A stretch of DNA of 64,000 nucleotides from Duganella radicis (GTDB taxonomy: Bacteria > Pseudomonadota > Gammaproteobacteria > Burkholderiales > Burkholderiaceae_D), in contig NZ_WNKY01000003.1 of the NCBI RefSeq assembly GCF_009720825.1, positions 62,001 to 126,000 of the forward strand, read 5' to 3'. The position numbers were made by a program, and so were the translations under genes. This document shows, piece by piece, positions 52,954 to 62,641 of this stretch (its first letter is position 1; each line of letters opens with the position of its first letter). The notes under the pieces were generated by a model. That model was not told the DNA's origin. It saw nothing but the letters and a program-made list of their open reading frames with translations, and made no database searches.

Positions 52954-54255
52954 ATGGCGCCAACCGAAACAACCAGCGGGCAGAGCTACAAATTTGCCTT
53001 CGCGATGATCACCACCCTGTTTTTCATGTGGGGCTTCGTCCATAATCTTGATCCGATACTGATTCCCCACCTGCGCAAGTCGTTCAACCTGACCGTGCTG
53101 CAATCGGCGCTGGTGGATTCGGCGGTGTTCATCGCTTATTTCGTGATGGCGCTGCCGGCCGGCCTGCTGATCCGCAAGGCCGGCTACAAGAACGCCATGC
53201 TGTGCGGGCTGGGGCTGTTCGCCGTCGGCGCGCTGCTGTTCATCCCGGCCGCCGACACCCACCGCTACGCCTTCTTCCTGGGCGCGCTGTTCATCATCGC
53301 CTGCGGCCTGACGGTGCTGGAAACCGCCGCCAATCCCTATATCACGCTGCTGGGGCGGCCCGAGCTGGCCACCCAGCGCCTCAACCTGGCGCAATCGTTC
53401 AACGGCCTGGCCGCCACGCTGGCGCCCATCGTCGGCGCCCGCGCCATCCTGGTCGACGGCGCCAGCGAGGCGCAGTTGCAGGCCATGTCCGACAGCGCGC
53501 GCCAGGCGCAGCTGGCGGCGGAGGCGGCCAGCGTCAAGGGGCCTTACCTGGCGATCGCGCTGGTCATCATGCTGATCGCGCTGGTGTTCTACTTCCTGAA
53601 GTTGCCGGCCGCCGCCGGCGCCAGCGGCCACGCCAGCCCCGCCAGCGGCGCGATCGGACGGGCGCTGCAACGGCCGTCGATCCGGCGCGCCGTCATCGCC
53701 CAGTTCTTTTACGTGGGCGCGCAGGTGTGTGTGTTCAGCTTCTTCATCCTGTACGCGTCCAGGGCGGCCGGCATCTCGCAGATCCGCGCCGCCGATTATC
53801 TGGGCTGGGGCTGCGGCGCCGCCTTCGTGGTGGGGCGCTTCGCCGGCACCTGCCTGATGAAATACTTCGCGCCGGCGCGCCTGCTGCTGAGCTATGCGAT
53901 GGCCAGCGCGGCGCTGTCGGCGGTGGCGATGTTCGCCAGCGGCGGCGCCGCCCTGGCGGCGGTGATCGGCATCGCCTTCTTCATGTCGATCATGTTCCCC
54001 ACCATTTTCTCGCTGGGCATCCGTGACGCCGGCGCCGACACCGAGATGGGCAGCAGCCTGATCGTCATGTCCATCGTCGGCGGCGCCGTGCTGCCGCTGC
54101 TGTTCGGCGCCATCAGCGACGCCACCCAGAATCTTCAATTCGGCTACGCCGCGCCGCTGCTGTGCTTCCTCGTGATCGCCTGGTTCGCGCTGCGCGAGGC
54201 GCGGCCAGCCGCCAGCACCACCTCGACCGGGAGTATTGAAACATGTTTGAACTGA
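52954..54255 (+). CDS. fucP: FucP-type L-fucose:H+ symporter
   Basis: The MFS carrier of 433 residues has about 12 helices. FAMITTLFFMWGFVHNLDPI and LIPHLRKSFNLTVLQSALVD are hallmarks of the FucP family, in which the first helix carries Asp and Asn for proton-coupled fucose uptake. ETAANPYITLLGRPELATQR and RLNLAQSFNGLAATLAPIVG are also typical. The ATG has GGAG at 52945-52948, five bases upstream. Its last 13 nt overlap the SDR gene. Confidence 0.9.
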   Translation: MAPTETTSGQSYKFAFAMITTLFFMWGFVHNLDPILIPHLRKSFNLTVLQSALVDSAVFIAYFVMALPAGLLIRKAGYKNAMLCGLGLFAVGALLFIPAADTHRYAFFLGALFIIACGLTVLETAANPYITLLGRPELATQRLNLAQSFNGLAATLAPIVGARAILVDGASEAQLQAMSDSARQAQLAAEAASVKGPYLAIALVIMLIALVFYFLKLPAAAGASGHASPASGAIGRALQRPSIRRAVIAQFFYVGAQVCVFSFFILYASRAAGISQIRAADYLGWGCGAAFVVGRFAGTCLMKYFAPARLLLSYAMASAALSAVAMFASGGAALAAVIGIAFFMSIMFPTIFSLGIRDAGADTEMGSSLIVMSIVGGAVLPLLFGAISDATQNLQFGYAAPLLCFLVIAWFALREARPAASTTSTGSIETCLN

Positions 54256-55007
54256 ATAACAAGACCGCCATCATCACCGGCGGCGGCAGCGGTATCGGCC
54301 GCGCCATCGCGCTGCTGTTCGCGCGCAGCGGGGCCAGCGTGCACGTGCTGGAGCTGAGCGAAGAGGCCGGCGCCGGCGTGGTGAACGAGATCCGCGCGGC
54401 CGGCGGCCAGGCCACCGCCCACGTCTGCGACGTCACCCGCCAGGCCGACGTGCGGGCCCGCTTCGCCGCCATCGGCGCGATCGACATCCTGATCAACAAC
54501 GCCGGCATCGCCCACGTCGGCAAGGCCGACAACACCGCCGAGGAAGACTTCGACCGCGTCATCAACGTCAACGTGAAGGGCGCCTACAACTGCCTGCACG
54601 AGGCGATTCCGCTGCTGCGCGCCAACGGCGGCGGCGTGATCCTCAACATGGCGTCGGTGGCGGCCTGGGTGGCGGTGCCCGAACGCTTCGCCTATTCCAC
54701 CGCCAAGGGCGCGGTGATGGCCATGACGCTGTCGGTGGCCAAGGATTATTTGCAGGACCGCATCCGCTGCAATTCGATCTCGCCGGGACGGGTGCACACG
54801 CCGTTCGTCGATGGCTTCCTGGCGAAGAATTACCCGGGCCAGGAGGCCGAGATGTTCGAGCGGCTGTCGAAGACCCAGCCGATCGGCCGCATGGCGCGGC
54901 CGGAGGAGGTGGCCGCGCTGGCCCTGTACCTGTGCAGCGACGAGGCCGCGTTCATCACCGGCAGCGATTATCCGATCGACGGCGGCTTCATCACCCTGAA
55001 CGCCTGA
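54243..55007 (+). CDS. SDR, 2-keto-3-deoxy-L-fuconate dehydrogenase-like
   Basis: Classical SDR of 254 residues: TGGGSGIGRAIALLFARSGA near residue 13, LINNAGIAHVGKADN, catalytic Ser in LNMASVAAWVAVPE and Tyr-x3-Lys in RFAYSTAKGAVMAMTLSVAK. It matches sugar-acid dehydrogenases that oxidise 2-keto-3-deoxy-fuconate at C4 with NAD. It is the last gene of the plus-strand unit and is translationally coupled to fucP. Confidence 0.88.
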   Translation: MFELNNKTAIITGGGSGIGRAIALLFARSGASVHVLELSEEAGAGVVNEIRAAGGQATAHVCDVTRQADVRARFAAIGAIDILINNAGIAHVGKADNTAEEDFDRVINVNVKGAYNCLHEAIPLLRANGGGVILNMASVAAWVAVPERFAYSTAKGAVMAMTLSVAKDYLQDRIRCNSISPGRVHTPFVDGFLAKNYPGQEAEMFERLSKTQPIGRMARPEEVAALALYLCSDEAAFITGSDYPIDGGFITLNA

Positions 55008-55010
55008 GGC

Positions 55011-55925
55011 TTACGCCTGCGGCATGCTGCTTTCCCGGGCATGCAGCGCGTTGAGCATGGTGGAGCGCGAAGAGTGCAGGTGGCGGCGCATGGCCGCCAT
55101 CGCGGCCGGCAAATCGCCGCCGACCAGCGGGCGCAGGATGGCCACGTGCTCCTGCACCGCGTACTGATTGCGCGGCAGCTCGTCGCGCTTGTCCCATTGG
55201 TAGTGGTAGTGGTACACCATCGACACCGCTTCGTTCAGGTTTTCCGCGAAGCGGTTGTCCAGCAGACTGATCAGGAAACTGTGGAACTCGCGGTCCAGCG
55301 CCGGGAACTCGGCGTGGCTCTCGGCCGGTTCCTTGCCCAGCGCCTCGTGGCGCGCCAGCAGGTCCGCCAGCCGCGCGAACGCCGGATGGTCCGGCGCCAG
55401 GGTGGCGATGCGCTCGATCGCCCGCAACTCGAACATCTCGCGCGCCTCACCCAGCTCCTGCGCGAACTTGCTGTCGAACGCGCACAGGCGCCAGCTGCCG
55501 CGCGGGGTTTTCTCGATCAGGCCGTTGCGCGAGAAGCCGATCAGGAATTCACGCACGGCGATGGTGCTCACGCCGGCCGCGCGCGACAGCTCGACCTCGG
55601 TGAACTCGGCCCCCGGCGGCAAGTCGCGCTCATAGATCCGCTCCATCAACACCTGCTGCAACTGCTCGGTGGCGCTGTGCAGTTCCGTCACGTCGAAATA
55701 ATCGTCCGGCCTCGGCCGGCGCAATAGGTGGCGCTGCTTCATGCCCGCGATCAGGCCATGCTCCACCATGTGCGCCAGCGCGCTGCGCACCGCGGTGCGG
55801 CTGCTGTTGACGATCTGCGTCATTTGCATTTCGGTGGGCATGGCGTCGCCCACTTTCAGGTGGTTGGCGGCGTGTTCCAGCAGCAGGTTGATGCTGCGTC
55901 TGGTGGTGATGGGAAGCTTGGCCAT
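55011..55925 (-). CDS. GntR/FadR-family regulator with two N-terminal winged helices
   Basis: At 304 residues it is about 70 longer than a usual FCD regulator. A first GntR winged helix lies at about 8-70 (AMPTEMQMTQIVNSSRTAVR). A second lies at about 83-150 (ERDLPPGAEFTEVELSRAAG, then STIAVREFLIGFSRNGLIEK). The FCD ligand domain follows (EARREMFELRAIERIA-like EAREMFELRAIERI to the end). It is convergent with the SDR gene and divergent from the mutarotase gene, with the palindromic site B between. It is the likely repressor of the fucose cluster; the ligand may be L-fuconate or 2-keto-3-deoxy-fuconate. Confidence 0.87.
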   Translation of the reverse strand: MAKLPITTRRSINLLLEHAANHLKVGDAMPTEMQMTQIVNSSRTAVRSALAHMVEHGLIAGMKQRHLLRRPRPDDYFDVTELHSATEQLQQVLMERIYERDLPPGAEFTEVELSRAAGVSTIAVREFLIGFSRNGLIEKTPRGSWRLCAFDSKFAQELGEAREMFELRAIERIATLAPDHPAFARLADLLARHEALGKEPAESHAEFPALDREFHSFLISLLDNRFAENLNEAVSMVYHYHYQWDKRDELPRNQYAVQEHVAILRPLVGGDLPAAMAAMRRHLHSSRSTMLNALHARESSMPQA

Positions 55926-55999
55926 GTATGGGCGGCGTCGGGACTGAAAAATAAAACCATATTTTACCTCCCGGGGTCCCCGATCAGAATGAAAATACG

Positions 56000-56028
56000 T
56001 TGAGTGTATTGAATATATTCAGTACAAT
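56000..56028 (+). promoter_or_regulatory. Promoter and operator (site B) in front of the mutarotase gene
   Basis: TTGAGT (56000-56005) and TACAAT (56023-56028) are exactly 17 bp apart. The palindrome GTATTGAATATATTCAGTAC (56006-56025) fills the spacer and enters the -10 box. It resembles site A at 49318 at 17 of 20 positions, so one repressor probably controls both regions. Confidence 0.8.
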
Positions 56029-56063
56029 CTGCCGATGTTAACCGATTGGGCAAGGACAAAAAA

Positions 56064-56393
56064 ATGCAACGCATGGGCATGGTGATCGGGATCGAACCCG
56101 GCAAGATCGATGAATACAAGGCGCTGCACGCGGCGGTGTGGCCGCAAGTGCTGGCCACGCTGGCCGCCGCCAATGTGCGCAACTACACTATCTTCCTGCG
56201 CGAGCCTGAGAACCTGCTGTTCGGTTACTGGGAATACCACGGCAGCGATTTTGACGCCGACATGCGCCGCATCGCGGCCGATCCGGAAACCCAGCGCTGG
56301 TGGACCTTCTGCGAACCGTGCCAGCGGCCGCTCGCCAGCCGCGCCGAGGGCGAGCACTGGGCCATGATGCCAGCCGTGTTCCACATGGACTAG
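56064..56393 (+). CDS. RhaM/DUF718-type sugar mutarotase
   Basis: The ferredoxin-like fold protein of 109 residues carries GMVIGIEPGKIDEYKALHAA, with the His of the family, VRNYTIFLREPENLLFGYWE and QRWWTFCEPCQRPL. It interconverts alpha and beta anomers, here most likely of L-fucose, which feeds the anomer-specific aldose dehydrogenase. It differs in fold from the FucU mutarotase. AAGGA sits six bases before the ATG. A strong hairpin follows the stop. Confidence 0.88.
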   Translation: MQRMGMVIGIEPGKIDEYKALHAAVWPQVLATLAAANVRNYTIFLREPENLLFGYWEYHGSDFDADMRRIAADPETQRWWTFCEPCQRPLASRAEGEHWAMMPAVFHMD

Positions 56394-56450
56394 GGCGGGC
56401 GCTATCTCCGGTAGGGAAATCCTTACCGGAGATAGCGTGCCCGCCTTATT
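56394..56450 (+). terminator. Terminator after the mutarotase gene
   Basis: A very long stem: GCTATCTCCGGTA pairs with TACCGGAGATAGC, extended outside by GGCGGGC/GCCCGCC with one mismatch. It is followed by TTATTGTT. Confidence 0.8.
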
Positions 56451-56510
56451 GTTGCAAAATTGAATCGACTATATCCTTAAGGCATTTTTAGTAATGCGTA
56501 CCGGGTAGTC

Positions 56511-58100
56511 ATGAAATTTTCAAACTTAAGGATTGTCATCAGGCTGAGGTTGGCGTTTGCCGGCATGTTGCTGCTGCTGATGGGCGTCGCGCTGGTCGGC
56601 TGGATGGCGCTGTCCGCCACCAAGGCCGACATCGATGTCATCACCGGCGAGAACGTGGTGAAGATCGATGCCGCCACCGACCTGCGCCAGGGCCTGAACG
56701 TGTGCGCCCGCGCGGTCCGCAATTACATTCTATACGACGACGCCGACCAGCGGCGCGTGATGCTGGGCCGGATCAAGGAGGGCAGCGCGGCGGTGCTGGA
56801 GGCCTCGCAGCGCATGCACCGGCTGGTGGTCAGCGAGCAGGGCCGGCGTCTGGATGGCGAGATCCAGGCCACCGCCGCTAACCTGCTGCCCATGTACGGC
56901 CAAGTGGTTGCGCTGACCGACGGCGGCCAGACGGCCGAGGTGGTCGGCTTCCTGCAACGCTCGGTGCAAGCCCCGCAGGACAAGCTGTTCGAGCTGACCG
57001 AGGCGATGATCGCGTTGCAGGAAAAGCAGAACAAGGAGGGCGTCGAGCGCATGAACCGGCAGTACCGCTTCGCCCGCGACGCCTTGGGCGCGATGGTGGC
57101 GGCGGCGGTGATGGTGGGCGCGCTGCTGGCGTGGCTGCTCTCGCGTTCCATCACAGTGCCGATCGGCCAGGCGGTGGCGGTGGCGCAAACCGTCGCCGGC
57201 GGCGACTTGAGCAGCGTCATCCAGGTTGAATCGGCCGACGAGACGGGACAGCTGATGCTGGCGCTGCGCGAGATGAACAGCGGCCTGGTCGACATCGTCG
57301 GCCGGGTACGTGCCGGCGCCGAGGTGATCGCCACCGCGTCGGGCGAGATCGCCAGCGGCAACCTCGACCTGTCCGCGCGGACTGAACAGCAGGCCGGGGC
57401 GCTGGAGGAAACCGCCTCCTCCATCGAGCAGCTGGCGGCGGCGGTCCGGCACAACGCCGACAGCGCGCGCCAGGCCAACCAGCTGGCGATCGCCGCCAGC
57501 GACATGGCCAGCCGTGGCGGCGCGGTGGTGACGCAGGTGGTCGAGACCATGGGCGCGATCAACGATTCGGCGCACAAAGTGGGCGACATTATCGGCGTGA
57601 TCAATGGCATCGCCTTCCAGACCAACATCCTGGCCTTGAACGCGGCGGTGGAAGCCGCGCGCGCCGGCGAGCATGGCCGCGGCTTCGCGGTGGTGGCCAG
57701 CGAGGTGCGCAATCTGGCGCAACGCTCCGCCAGCGCCGCCAAGGAAATCAAGGCGCTGATCGACGACTCGCAGCGGCGGGCCACGGCGGGTGCCGCGCTG
57801 GTGGAGGAGGCCGGATCGGCGATGCGCGACATCGTCGAGCGCGTGCACCAGCTGGGCGACACCGTGAACGAGATTTCCTCGTCCAGCCAGCAGCAGGCGG
57901 CCGGCATCGATCAGATCAACCAGGCCGTCAACCAGATGGACAGCGCGACCCAGCAGAACGCGGCGCTGGTGGAGCAGGCCAGCGCCGCCTCGCAGTCCCT
58001 GCGCGAGCAGGCGGCCAGCCTGGCGGCGGCGGTCGGCAGTTTCCGGCTGACGGCCACCGTGGCGCGGCGCCAGCCGGCGCCGGCGCTGGCCCTGCGTTGA
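56511..58100 (+). CDS. Methyl-accepting chemotaxis protein, Tar-like layout
   Basis: The transmembrane chemoreceptor has 529 residues. The first membrane helix is at about 9-30 ([20 protein letters not shown]). A periplasmic four-helix bundle follows ([20 protein letters not shown]), and the second helix is at about 188-210 ([19 protein letters not shown]). HAMP ([20 protein letters not shown]) precedes the signalling domain with [20 protein letters not shown] and [20 protein letters not shown]. The Gln/Glu methylation sites lie around [20 protein letters not shown]. Ligand unknown; next to a fucose cluster, a sugar or metabolite is possible. Confidence 0.93.
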   Translation: MKFSNLRIVIRLRLAFAGMLLLLMGVALVGWMALSATKADIDVITGENVVKIDAATDLRQGLNVCARAVRNYILYDDADQRRVMLGRIKEGSAAVLEASQRMHRLVVSEQGRRLDGEIQATAANLLPMYGQVVALTDGGQTAEVVGFLQRSVQAPQDKLFELTEAMIALQEKQNKEGVERMNRQYRFARDALGAMVAAAVMVGALLAWLLSRSITVPIGQAVAVAQTVAGGDLSSVIQVESADETGQLMLALREMNSGLVDIVGRVRAGAEVIATASGEIASGNLDLSARTEQQAGALEETASSIEQLAAAVRHNADSARQANQLAIAASDMASRGGAVVTQVVETMGAINDSAHKVGDIIGVINGIAFQTNILALNAAVEAARAGEHGRGFAVVASEVRNLAQRSASAAKEIKALIDDSQRRATAGAALVEEAGSAMRDIVERVHQLGDTVNEISSSSQQQAAGIDQINQAVNQMDSATQQNAALVEQASAASQSLREQAASLAAAVGSFRLTATVARRQPAPALALR

Positions 58101-58217
58101 GCGGGGGAGGGCGGCCGGCACGCCACGGCTTGTCTCTTATTGCCGGGGCATGACTTCATAAGCGCGGCGGGCAGCCGGCCGGGGCCGCCGCCTGCGCGGG
58201 AGGTCCGCGCCGCGCGC

Positions 58218-59162
58218 TCACAGGGCGAACGCGCACGCGCCCGCCTCGGGCGGGGGCGCCAGCAGCGGCGGCAGCTGCGCCAGCAGGCACGCGACCAGGC
58301 CGCGCACCGACGGCAGCATGCCGCGCTGGGCGGGGTAGATCGCGTACAGCGGGCTGTCGATTACGGCCCAGTTCGGCAAAACGCGTTCCAGCTGGCTGGT
58401 TCCCGGTTGGTCCTTGACCGCGTGCGCGGGCAGGCAGGCGATGCCCAGCCCGTGCGCTGCCGCCGCCAGCTGGGTCGGCAGGTCGCCGCTTTGCAGGCGG
58501 GGCGACAGCGTGACCGTGGTCTTGTGTTCGCGTGCTCCCAGCAGGCGCCAGTGGACCAGGCCATCGCGCACGTCGCCGGGGGCCGCCACCGCGTCCAGCA
58601 TGGCGAGCTCCTTGGGCGTGCCGGGCCGGCCGTGGCGGTCGAGGAAATCGCGGCTGGCCAGCAGCTGGCGCCGCACCCCGCCCAGCTCGCGCACGACCAG
58701 CCCGGACAGGCTGCCCGCCGGCAGTGATGAGCGCAGCGCGATGTCGCACTGCTGGCCGCTCAGGTCGGGCGGCGTGTCGCCATGTTCCAGTTCGACGCGC
58801 ACCTTGGGATGCGCGGCGAGATAGGCGGACAGGATGGGGCTGAGATCGGCGGCCGCCAGCGCCTGGGGGCAGCTGATGCGCACCAGGCCGGCGGGTTCGT
58901 CGCGCAGTTGCGCCACATTGGCCAGCGCCAGCTGGGCCGCCTCGACGATTTTCAGGCTGTCGGCGTAGAACCGCGCGCCGGCCTCGGTCAAGGCCACGCT
59001 GCGCGTGCTGCGCTGGAGCAGGCGCACGCCCAGCCGCTGTTCCAGCGCCGCCACGCGCCGGCTCAGACGGGTCTTTTCCACGCGCGTGGCGCGCGCGGCC
59101 GCTGAAAAGCCCTGGTGACGCACCACCGCCACGAAGCAGGACAGATCGTCGAGGTTGTTCAT
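58218..59162 (-). CDS. LysR-family transcriptional regulator
   Basis: The regulator of 314 residues has an N-terminal HTH (NNLDDLSCFVAVVRHQGFSA, RVEKTRLSRRVAALEQRLGV) and a LysR effector domain (GLVRISCPQALAAADLSPIL, SGLVVRELGGVRRQLLASRD). It resembles the CrgA/AaeR-like group. Either the ATG at 59162 or the GTG at 59171 could be the start; the GTG overlaps the stop of the chemoreceptor gene as GTGA, suggesting coupled translation. The C-terminal end (EAGACAFAL) is natural. Confidence 0.9.
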   Translation of the reverse strand: MNNLDDLSCFVAVVRHQGFSAAARATRVEKTRLSRRVAALEQRLGVRLLQRSTRSVALTEAGARFYADSLKIVEAAQLALANVAQLRDEPAGLVRISCPQALAAADLSPILSAYLAAHPKVRVELEHGDTPPDLSGQQCDIALRSSLPAGSLSGLVVRELGGVRRQLLASRDFLDRHGRPGTPKELAMLDAVAAPGDVRDGLVHWRLLGAREHKTTVTLSPRLQSGDLPTQLAAAAHGLGIACLPAHAVKDQPGTSQLERVLPNWAVIDSPLYAIYPAQRGMLPSVRGLVACLLAQLPPLLAPPPEAGACAFAL

Positions 59163-59167
59163 CGCCG

Positions 59168-60739
59168 TCACCGCAAGGCCGCCACGTCCTGGCGCAGCCG
59201 GAAGATGCCGATCACTTCACGCAGGTTGTGGGCCTGCGCGTGCATTTCGTCGGCGATGGCGGAGGTCTGCCGCGCCAGCGCGCTGTTCTGCTCGGTGGCT
59301 TGTTCCATCAGGGCCAGCGCGTCGCGCGCCTGGCCCACGCCGGCCGCCTGCCGGCTGCTGGCGGCGCGGATGTCGGCCATTCTGCCGGTGACCTCGTGCA
59401 TCGCCGCCGCCACCTCGGCCATGGTCTGGCCGGCCTGGCCGATCAGGGCGGTGCCGGCCTCGGTGCGCTGCAATCCGGTGGTGATGAGGGTCCGGATTTC
59501 CTTGGCGGCGGTGGTCGAATGCGCGGCCAGCGAACGGACTTCCGACGCCACCACGGCGAAGCCGCGTCCGTGCTCGCCGGCCCGCGCGGCTTCCACGGCG
59601 GCGTTCAGGGCCAGCAGATTGGTCTGGAAGGTGATGTTGTCGATCAGGTCGGCGATGCTGGCGATGCGGGTGGCGTCCTGCTGGATCAGGTGCATGGTCT
59701 GCACCACCTCGGCCATCGCGCGCCCACCCTGTTCGACGATGGCACTGGCCTGGATGGCGGCGTGGTTGGCCTGTTCGGTGAAACCGAGGTTTTCCCGCAC
59801 GCTGGCGTCCAGCTGCTCCATCGCCGCGCTGGTTTCGGCCAGGGCCGATTGCTGTTGCGCGTTGCGCCGGGCCAGCTGGCGGTTGTCTTCCAGCAGTCCG
59901 CCGCCGATGTCGGCCACCTGATGGGCGCTGAGCTGGACCCGCGACAGGGCCGAGGCCAGGCTGTGGCGCAGGGTGTGCAGGCCGGCCAGCAGCCGGCCGC
60001 CCTCGTCGCGCCCGCCGGCCGGGATGTCCTGTATCAGGTCGCCGGTGGCCATGGTGTGCACCGCGTGCGTGGCCTGGTGGATCGGGCGGGTGACGGCGCG
60101 CGCGGTGGCCCAGCCGATCAGGCCGGCCAGTAGCAGCGCCATGCCGGACAGGATCAGCATCAGCCGCGAAAAACCTTGGGCGGTGGCGCGTACCTCGGCC
60201 GACTCGGCCTTGATCCTGGCTTCCTCCAGGTCGATCAGTCGATTGACCGCCGCCAGCCAGGCGACGTAGGCCGGGCGCGCGGTTGTCAGCAGCAGCGCGC
60301 TGGCCTCGGCTTGGCGCTGCGCCAGGCGCAGGTCGATGACTTGCTGGCTCACCGCCAGCGTGCGCGCCTCGATCTCCTTGATGGCTTGCACCGCCGTGCG
60401 CTCCTCGCGGTCGAGCGGGGCGCGGTCGAGCAGGACGGCGGACTGCGCGTAGCGCTCCGCCAGCATGCGTATCCTGGCGACCTGTTCCAGCGCACCCGGC
60501 TCCTGCTCCAGGATGAGATCGCGCAGCGCGATCGCGCGGTCATGCACGCTGCCGCGAAAATTGATGGCGTAACGTTGCTTGACGCTGTGCGCCTCGGCGA
60601 TCTCGGTCAGGCCGGTATTGATCCGGCTGACGCGATGCACGCCGGTCGCGGTCAAGGCCAGCATCAGGGAAATCAGGATGGCAAAACCCAGCGCCAGCTT
60701 GTGGCTGGTCTTGATATCTTTGAAAAAACGGAAAAACAT
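59168..60739 (-). CDS. Methyl-accepting chemotaxis protein
   Basis: The chemoreceptor has 523 residues. TM1 is at about 11-32 ([20 protein letters not shown]), a four-helix-bundle sensor follows ([20 protein letters not shown]), and TM2 is at about 190-212 ([20 protein letters not shown]). Next come HAMP and a signalling domain with [20 protein letters not shown] and [20 protein letters not shown]. The start [14 protein letters not shown] has GGGAG upstream; the longer frame adds a basic stretch from the catalase intergenic region and is rejected. It is encoded ahead of the LysR gene with a 4-nt overlap if the GTG start is used. Confidence 0.92.
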   Translation of the reverse strand: MFFRFFKDIKTSHKLALGFAILISLMLALTATGVHRVSRINTGLTEIAEAHSVKQRYAINFRGSVHDRAIALRDLILEQEPGALEQVARIRMLAERYAQSAVLLDRAPLDREERTAVQAIKEIEARTLAVSQQVIDLRLAQRQAEASALLLTTARPAYVAWLAAVNRLIDLEEARIKAESAEVRATAQGFSRLMLILSGMALLLAGLIGWATARAVTRPIHQATHAVHTMATGDLIQDIPAGGRDEGGRLLAGLHTLRHSLASALSRVQLSAHQVADIGGGLLEDNRQLARRNAQQQSALAETSAAMEQLDASVRENLGFTEQANHAAIQASAIVEQGGRAMAEVVQTMHLIQQDATRIASIADLIDNITFQTNLLALNAAVEAARAGEHGRGFAVVASEVRSLAAHSTTAAKEIRTLITTGLQRTEAGTALIGQAGQTMAEVAAAMHEVTGRMADIRAASSRQAAGVGQARDALALMEQATEQNSALARQTSAIADEMHAQAHNLREVIGIFRLRQDVAALR

Positions 60740-60797
60740 GAAGGGCTCCCGGATGGGCGGGCGGACGGCGGTGCCGTCGCGCCTGCCCGGATTGCGC

Positions 60798-62327
60798 TTA
60801 GTCGCGTAGCGCCGCCGCCAACGCTTCAACGCGGCCGGTGTCCGCTTTCAGCGCCTGCGCCAGGGCCTTGCCGTAGCCGGCGTCGGCCTTCTGGAAGTAG
60901 GACAGCATGGTGTACTTGATGTTCTCGTCCTTGACCTGGCCCAGGTCGCCGGCCAGATTGCTGATCAGGTTGGCCTGCTGGGACTTGCCGAGGGAACGAT
61001 AGAACTCGCCGGCCTGCTGGAAGTTCTGCGTGCGCGCGATGCCTTGCTGCTGGGTGGCGCCCGTCAGCGGCAACTGGCTGTACTTGTACTGGCCGTTGTC
61101 GGCCACCGCGGCGCGCTCGCTCGGCTGATAGTTGACGTCGCCCTTGCGCGCGCCCGGGTTCTGGGCGCCGTCCTGGTTGTAGTTCACCGCCGCCTGGCGC
61201 GGGCGGTTCACCGGCAACTGCAAGCCATTGGTGCCGACCCGGTGCAACTGGGTGTCGGCATACGAGAAGATACGGCCTTGCAGCAAGCGGTCTTCGGACG
61301 GTTCGATGCCCGGCACCAGGTTGGACGGCGCCAGCGCCGACTGCTCGGTTTCCAGGAACACGTTGTCAGGATTGCGGTTCAGCGTCATGGTGCCGACCTT
61401 GACCTCCGGCACATTGGGCCAGATCTTGGTGGCGTCCAGCGGATCGATCGCCATGGATGCCATCTCGGCCGGTTGCAGCACCTGCACATACAGGTCCCAT
61501 TTCGGGAAGTCGCCCTTGTTGATGGCGGCGATCAGATCGCGCGTCATGTGATTGAAGTCCTTGGCCTGGATGGCCTCGGCCTCCTTGGCGCTCAGGTTGC
61601 GCTGGCCTTGCAGGCTTTTCCAGTGGAACTTCACGTAGCTGTACTGTCCTTGGGCGTTGACGAACTTATAGGCGTGGACGCTGTTGCCGTCCATTTCGCG
61701 GTACGAGGCCGGCGTGCCGAAGTCCGAGTACACCCGGGTCAGCATGTGGGTCGCTTCCGGCTGGTGCGAGAAAAAGTCGAAGAAGCGGTTGGGGTCCTGG
61801 ATATTGCTGTCCGGGGCCGGTTTCAGCGAATGGACCATGTCCGGGAATTTGATCGCGTCGCGGATGAAGAACACCGGCAGATTGTTGCCGACCAGGTCCC
61901 AGTTGCCTTCGCGAGTATAGAACTTGGTGCCGAAGCCGCGCGGGTCGCGCAAGGTTTCCGGCGAGTGGTTACCGTGGATCACGCTGGAAAACCGGACGAA
62001 CACCGGCGTTTCCTCGCCTGGACGGAACACCGCCGCGCGGGTCAGTCCCGAAATATCCTTGCTGGCGACGAATACGCCATAGGCGCCGGTGCCGCGCGCG
62101 TGGACCACGCGCTCGGGCACGCGCTCACGGTCGAAGCGTTGCAGCTTCTGGATCAGTTGTACGTCCTGCAACAGCACCGGACCGTTCGGCCCGGCGGTTT
62201 GCGAGTTCTGGTTGTCGCCCACCGGCGCGCCATTGTCGCGAGTGAGATCGGTCATCACTTCCGCGCTGGCGGCGCCGACGCCGAGCAGTATCAGTAAGGA
62301 CGCGGTAATCCGGGTATGTTGAGTCAT
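60798..62327 (-). CDS. Exported monofunctional heme catalase (KatB-like)
   Basis: The clade-3-like catalase of 509 residues has a signal peptide ([16 protein letters not shown]), so it is periplasmic. Catalytic His region [20 protein letters not shown], Asn-containing [20 protein letters not shown], and proximal heme Tyr in [14 protein letters not shown]. It removes hydrogen peroxide outside the cytoplasm. No OxyR gene is adjacent. It ends 58 nt upstream of the chemoreceptor start and may share its transcript. Confidence 0.94.
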   Translation of the reverse strand: MTQHTRITASLLILLGVGAASAEVMTDLTRDNGAPVGDNQNSQTAGPNGPVLLQDVQLIQKLQRFDRERVPERVVHARGTGAYGVFVASKDISGLTRAAVFRPGEETPVFVRFSSVIHGNHSPETLRDPRGFGTKFYTREGNWDLVGNNLPVFFIRDAIKFPDMVHSLKPAPDSNIQDPNRFFDFFSHQPEATHMLTRVYSDFGTPASYREMDGNSVHAYKFVNAQGQYSYVKFHWKSLQGQRNLSAKEAEAIQAKDFNHMTRDLIAAINKGDFPKWDLYVQVLQPAEMASMAIDPLDATKIWPNVPEVKVGTMTLNRNPDNVFLETEQSALAPSNLVPGIEPSEDRLLQGRIFSYADTQLHRVGTNGLQLPVNRPRQAAVNYNQDGAQNPGARKGDVNYQPSERAAVADNGQYKYSQLPLTGATQQQGIARTQNFQQAGEFYRSLGKSQQANLISNLAGDLGQVKDENIKYTMLSYFQKADAGYGKALAQALKADTGRVEALAAALRD

Positions 62328-62641
62328 GTTGGCTCCCTTAATTGTTGTGTAACTGGAATCGCCAATGTACGTGCCGGATGAATATAGTTGAAGTTAATTA
62401 TTCTAATGGAATCGATAGTAATTTATTTCTTGATAATATCCGATTGGTGTTGGCGCAAGTGATACGGCGGCTTCCGGCGCTTGATTGTTGCGATGACGCA
62501 CAGCTGTGTTGCTGCGCGGGTGTGTGAAATTTCGTTGCCGGTTTAGGCGATTTTCGTAATTGCCTGCGTTCGGAAAGCATGGGCACAATCGTCCGAGCGC
62601 CGGCCTCGACCGGAAATACAACGCAAAAGGAGACGAGACAT
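62328..62641. other. Divergent intergenic region between catalase and GH74-like genes
   Basis: No gene supported in these 314 nt. The part nearest the catalase (62370-62450) is clearly AT-rich against the rest of the window and should hold its promoter. The stretch just before 62642 contains AAGGAGA, the ribosome-binding site of the next gene. Confidence 0.6.

Noticed and set aside
62370..62460. An OxyR-type operator upstream of the catalase
   Set aside because: ATAG-like pieces occur in the AT-rich region, but the four-element spacing of an OxyR site cannot be fitted convincingly.
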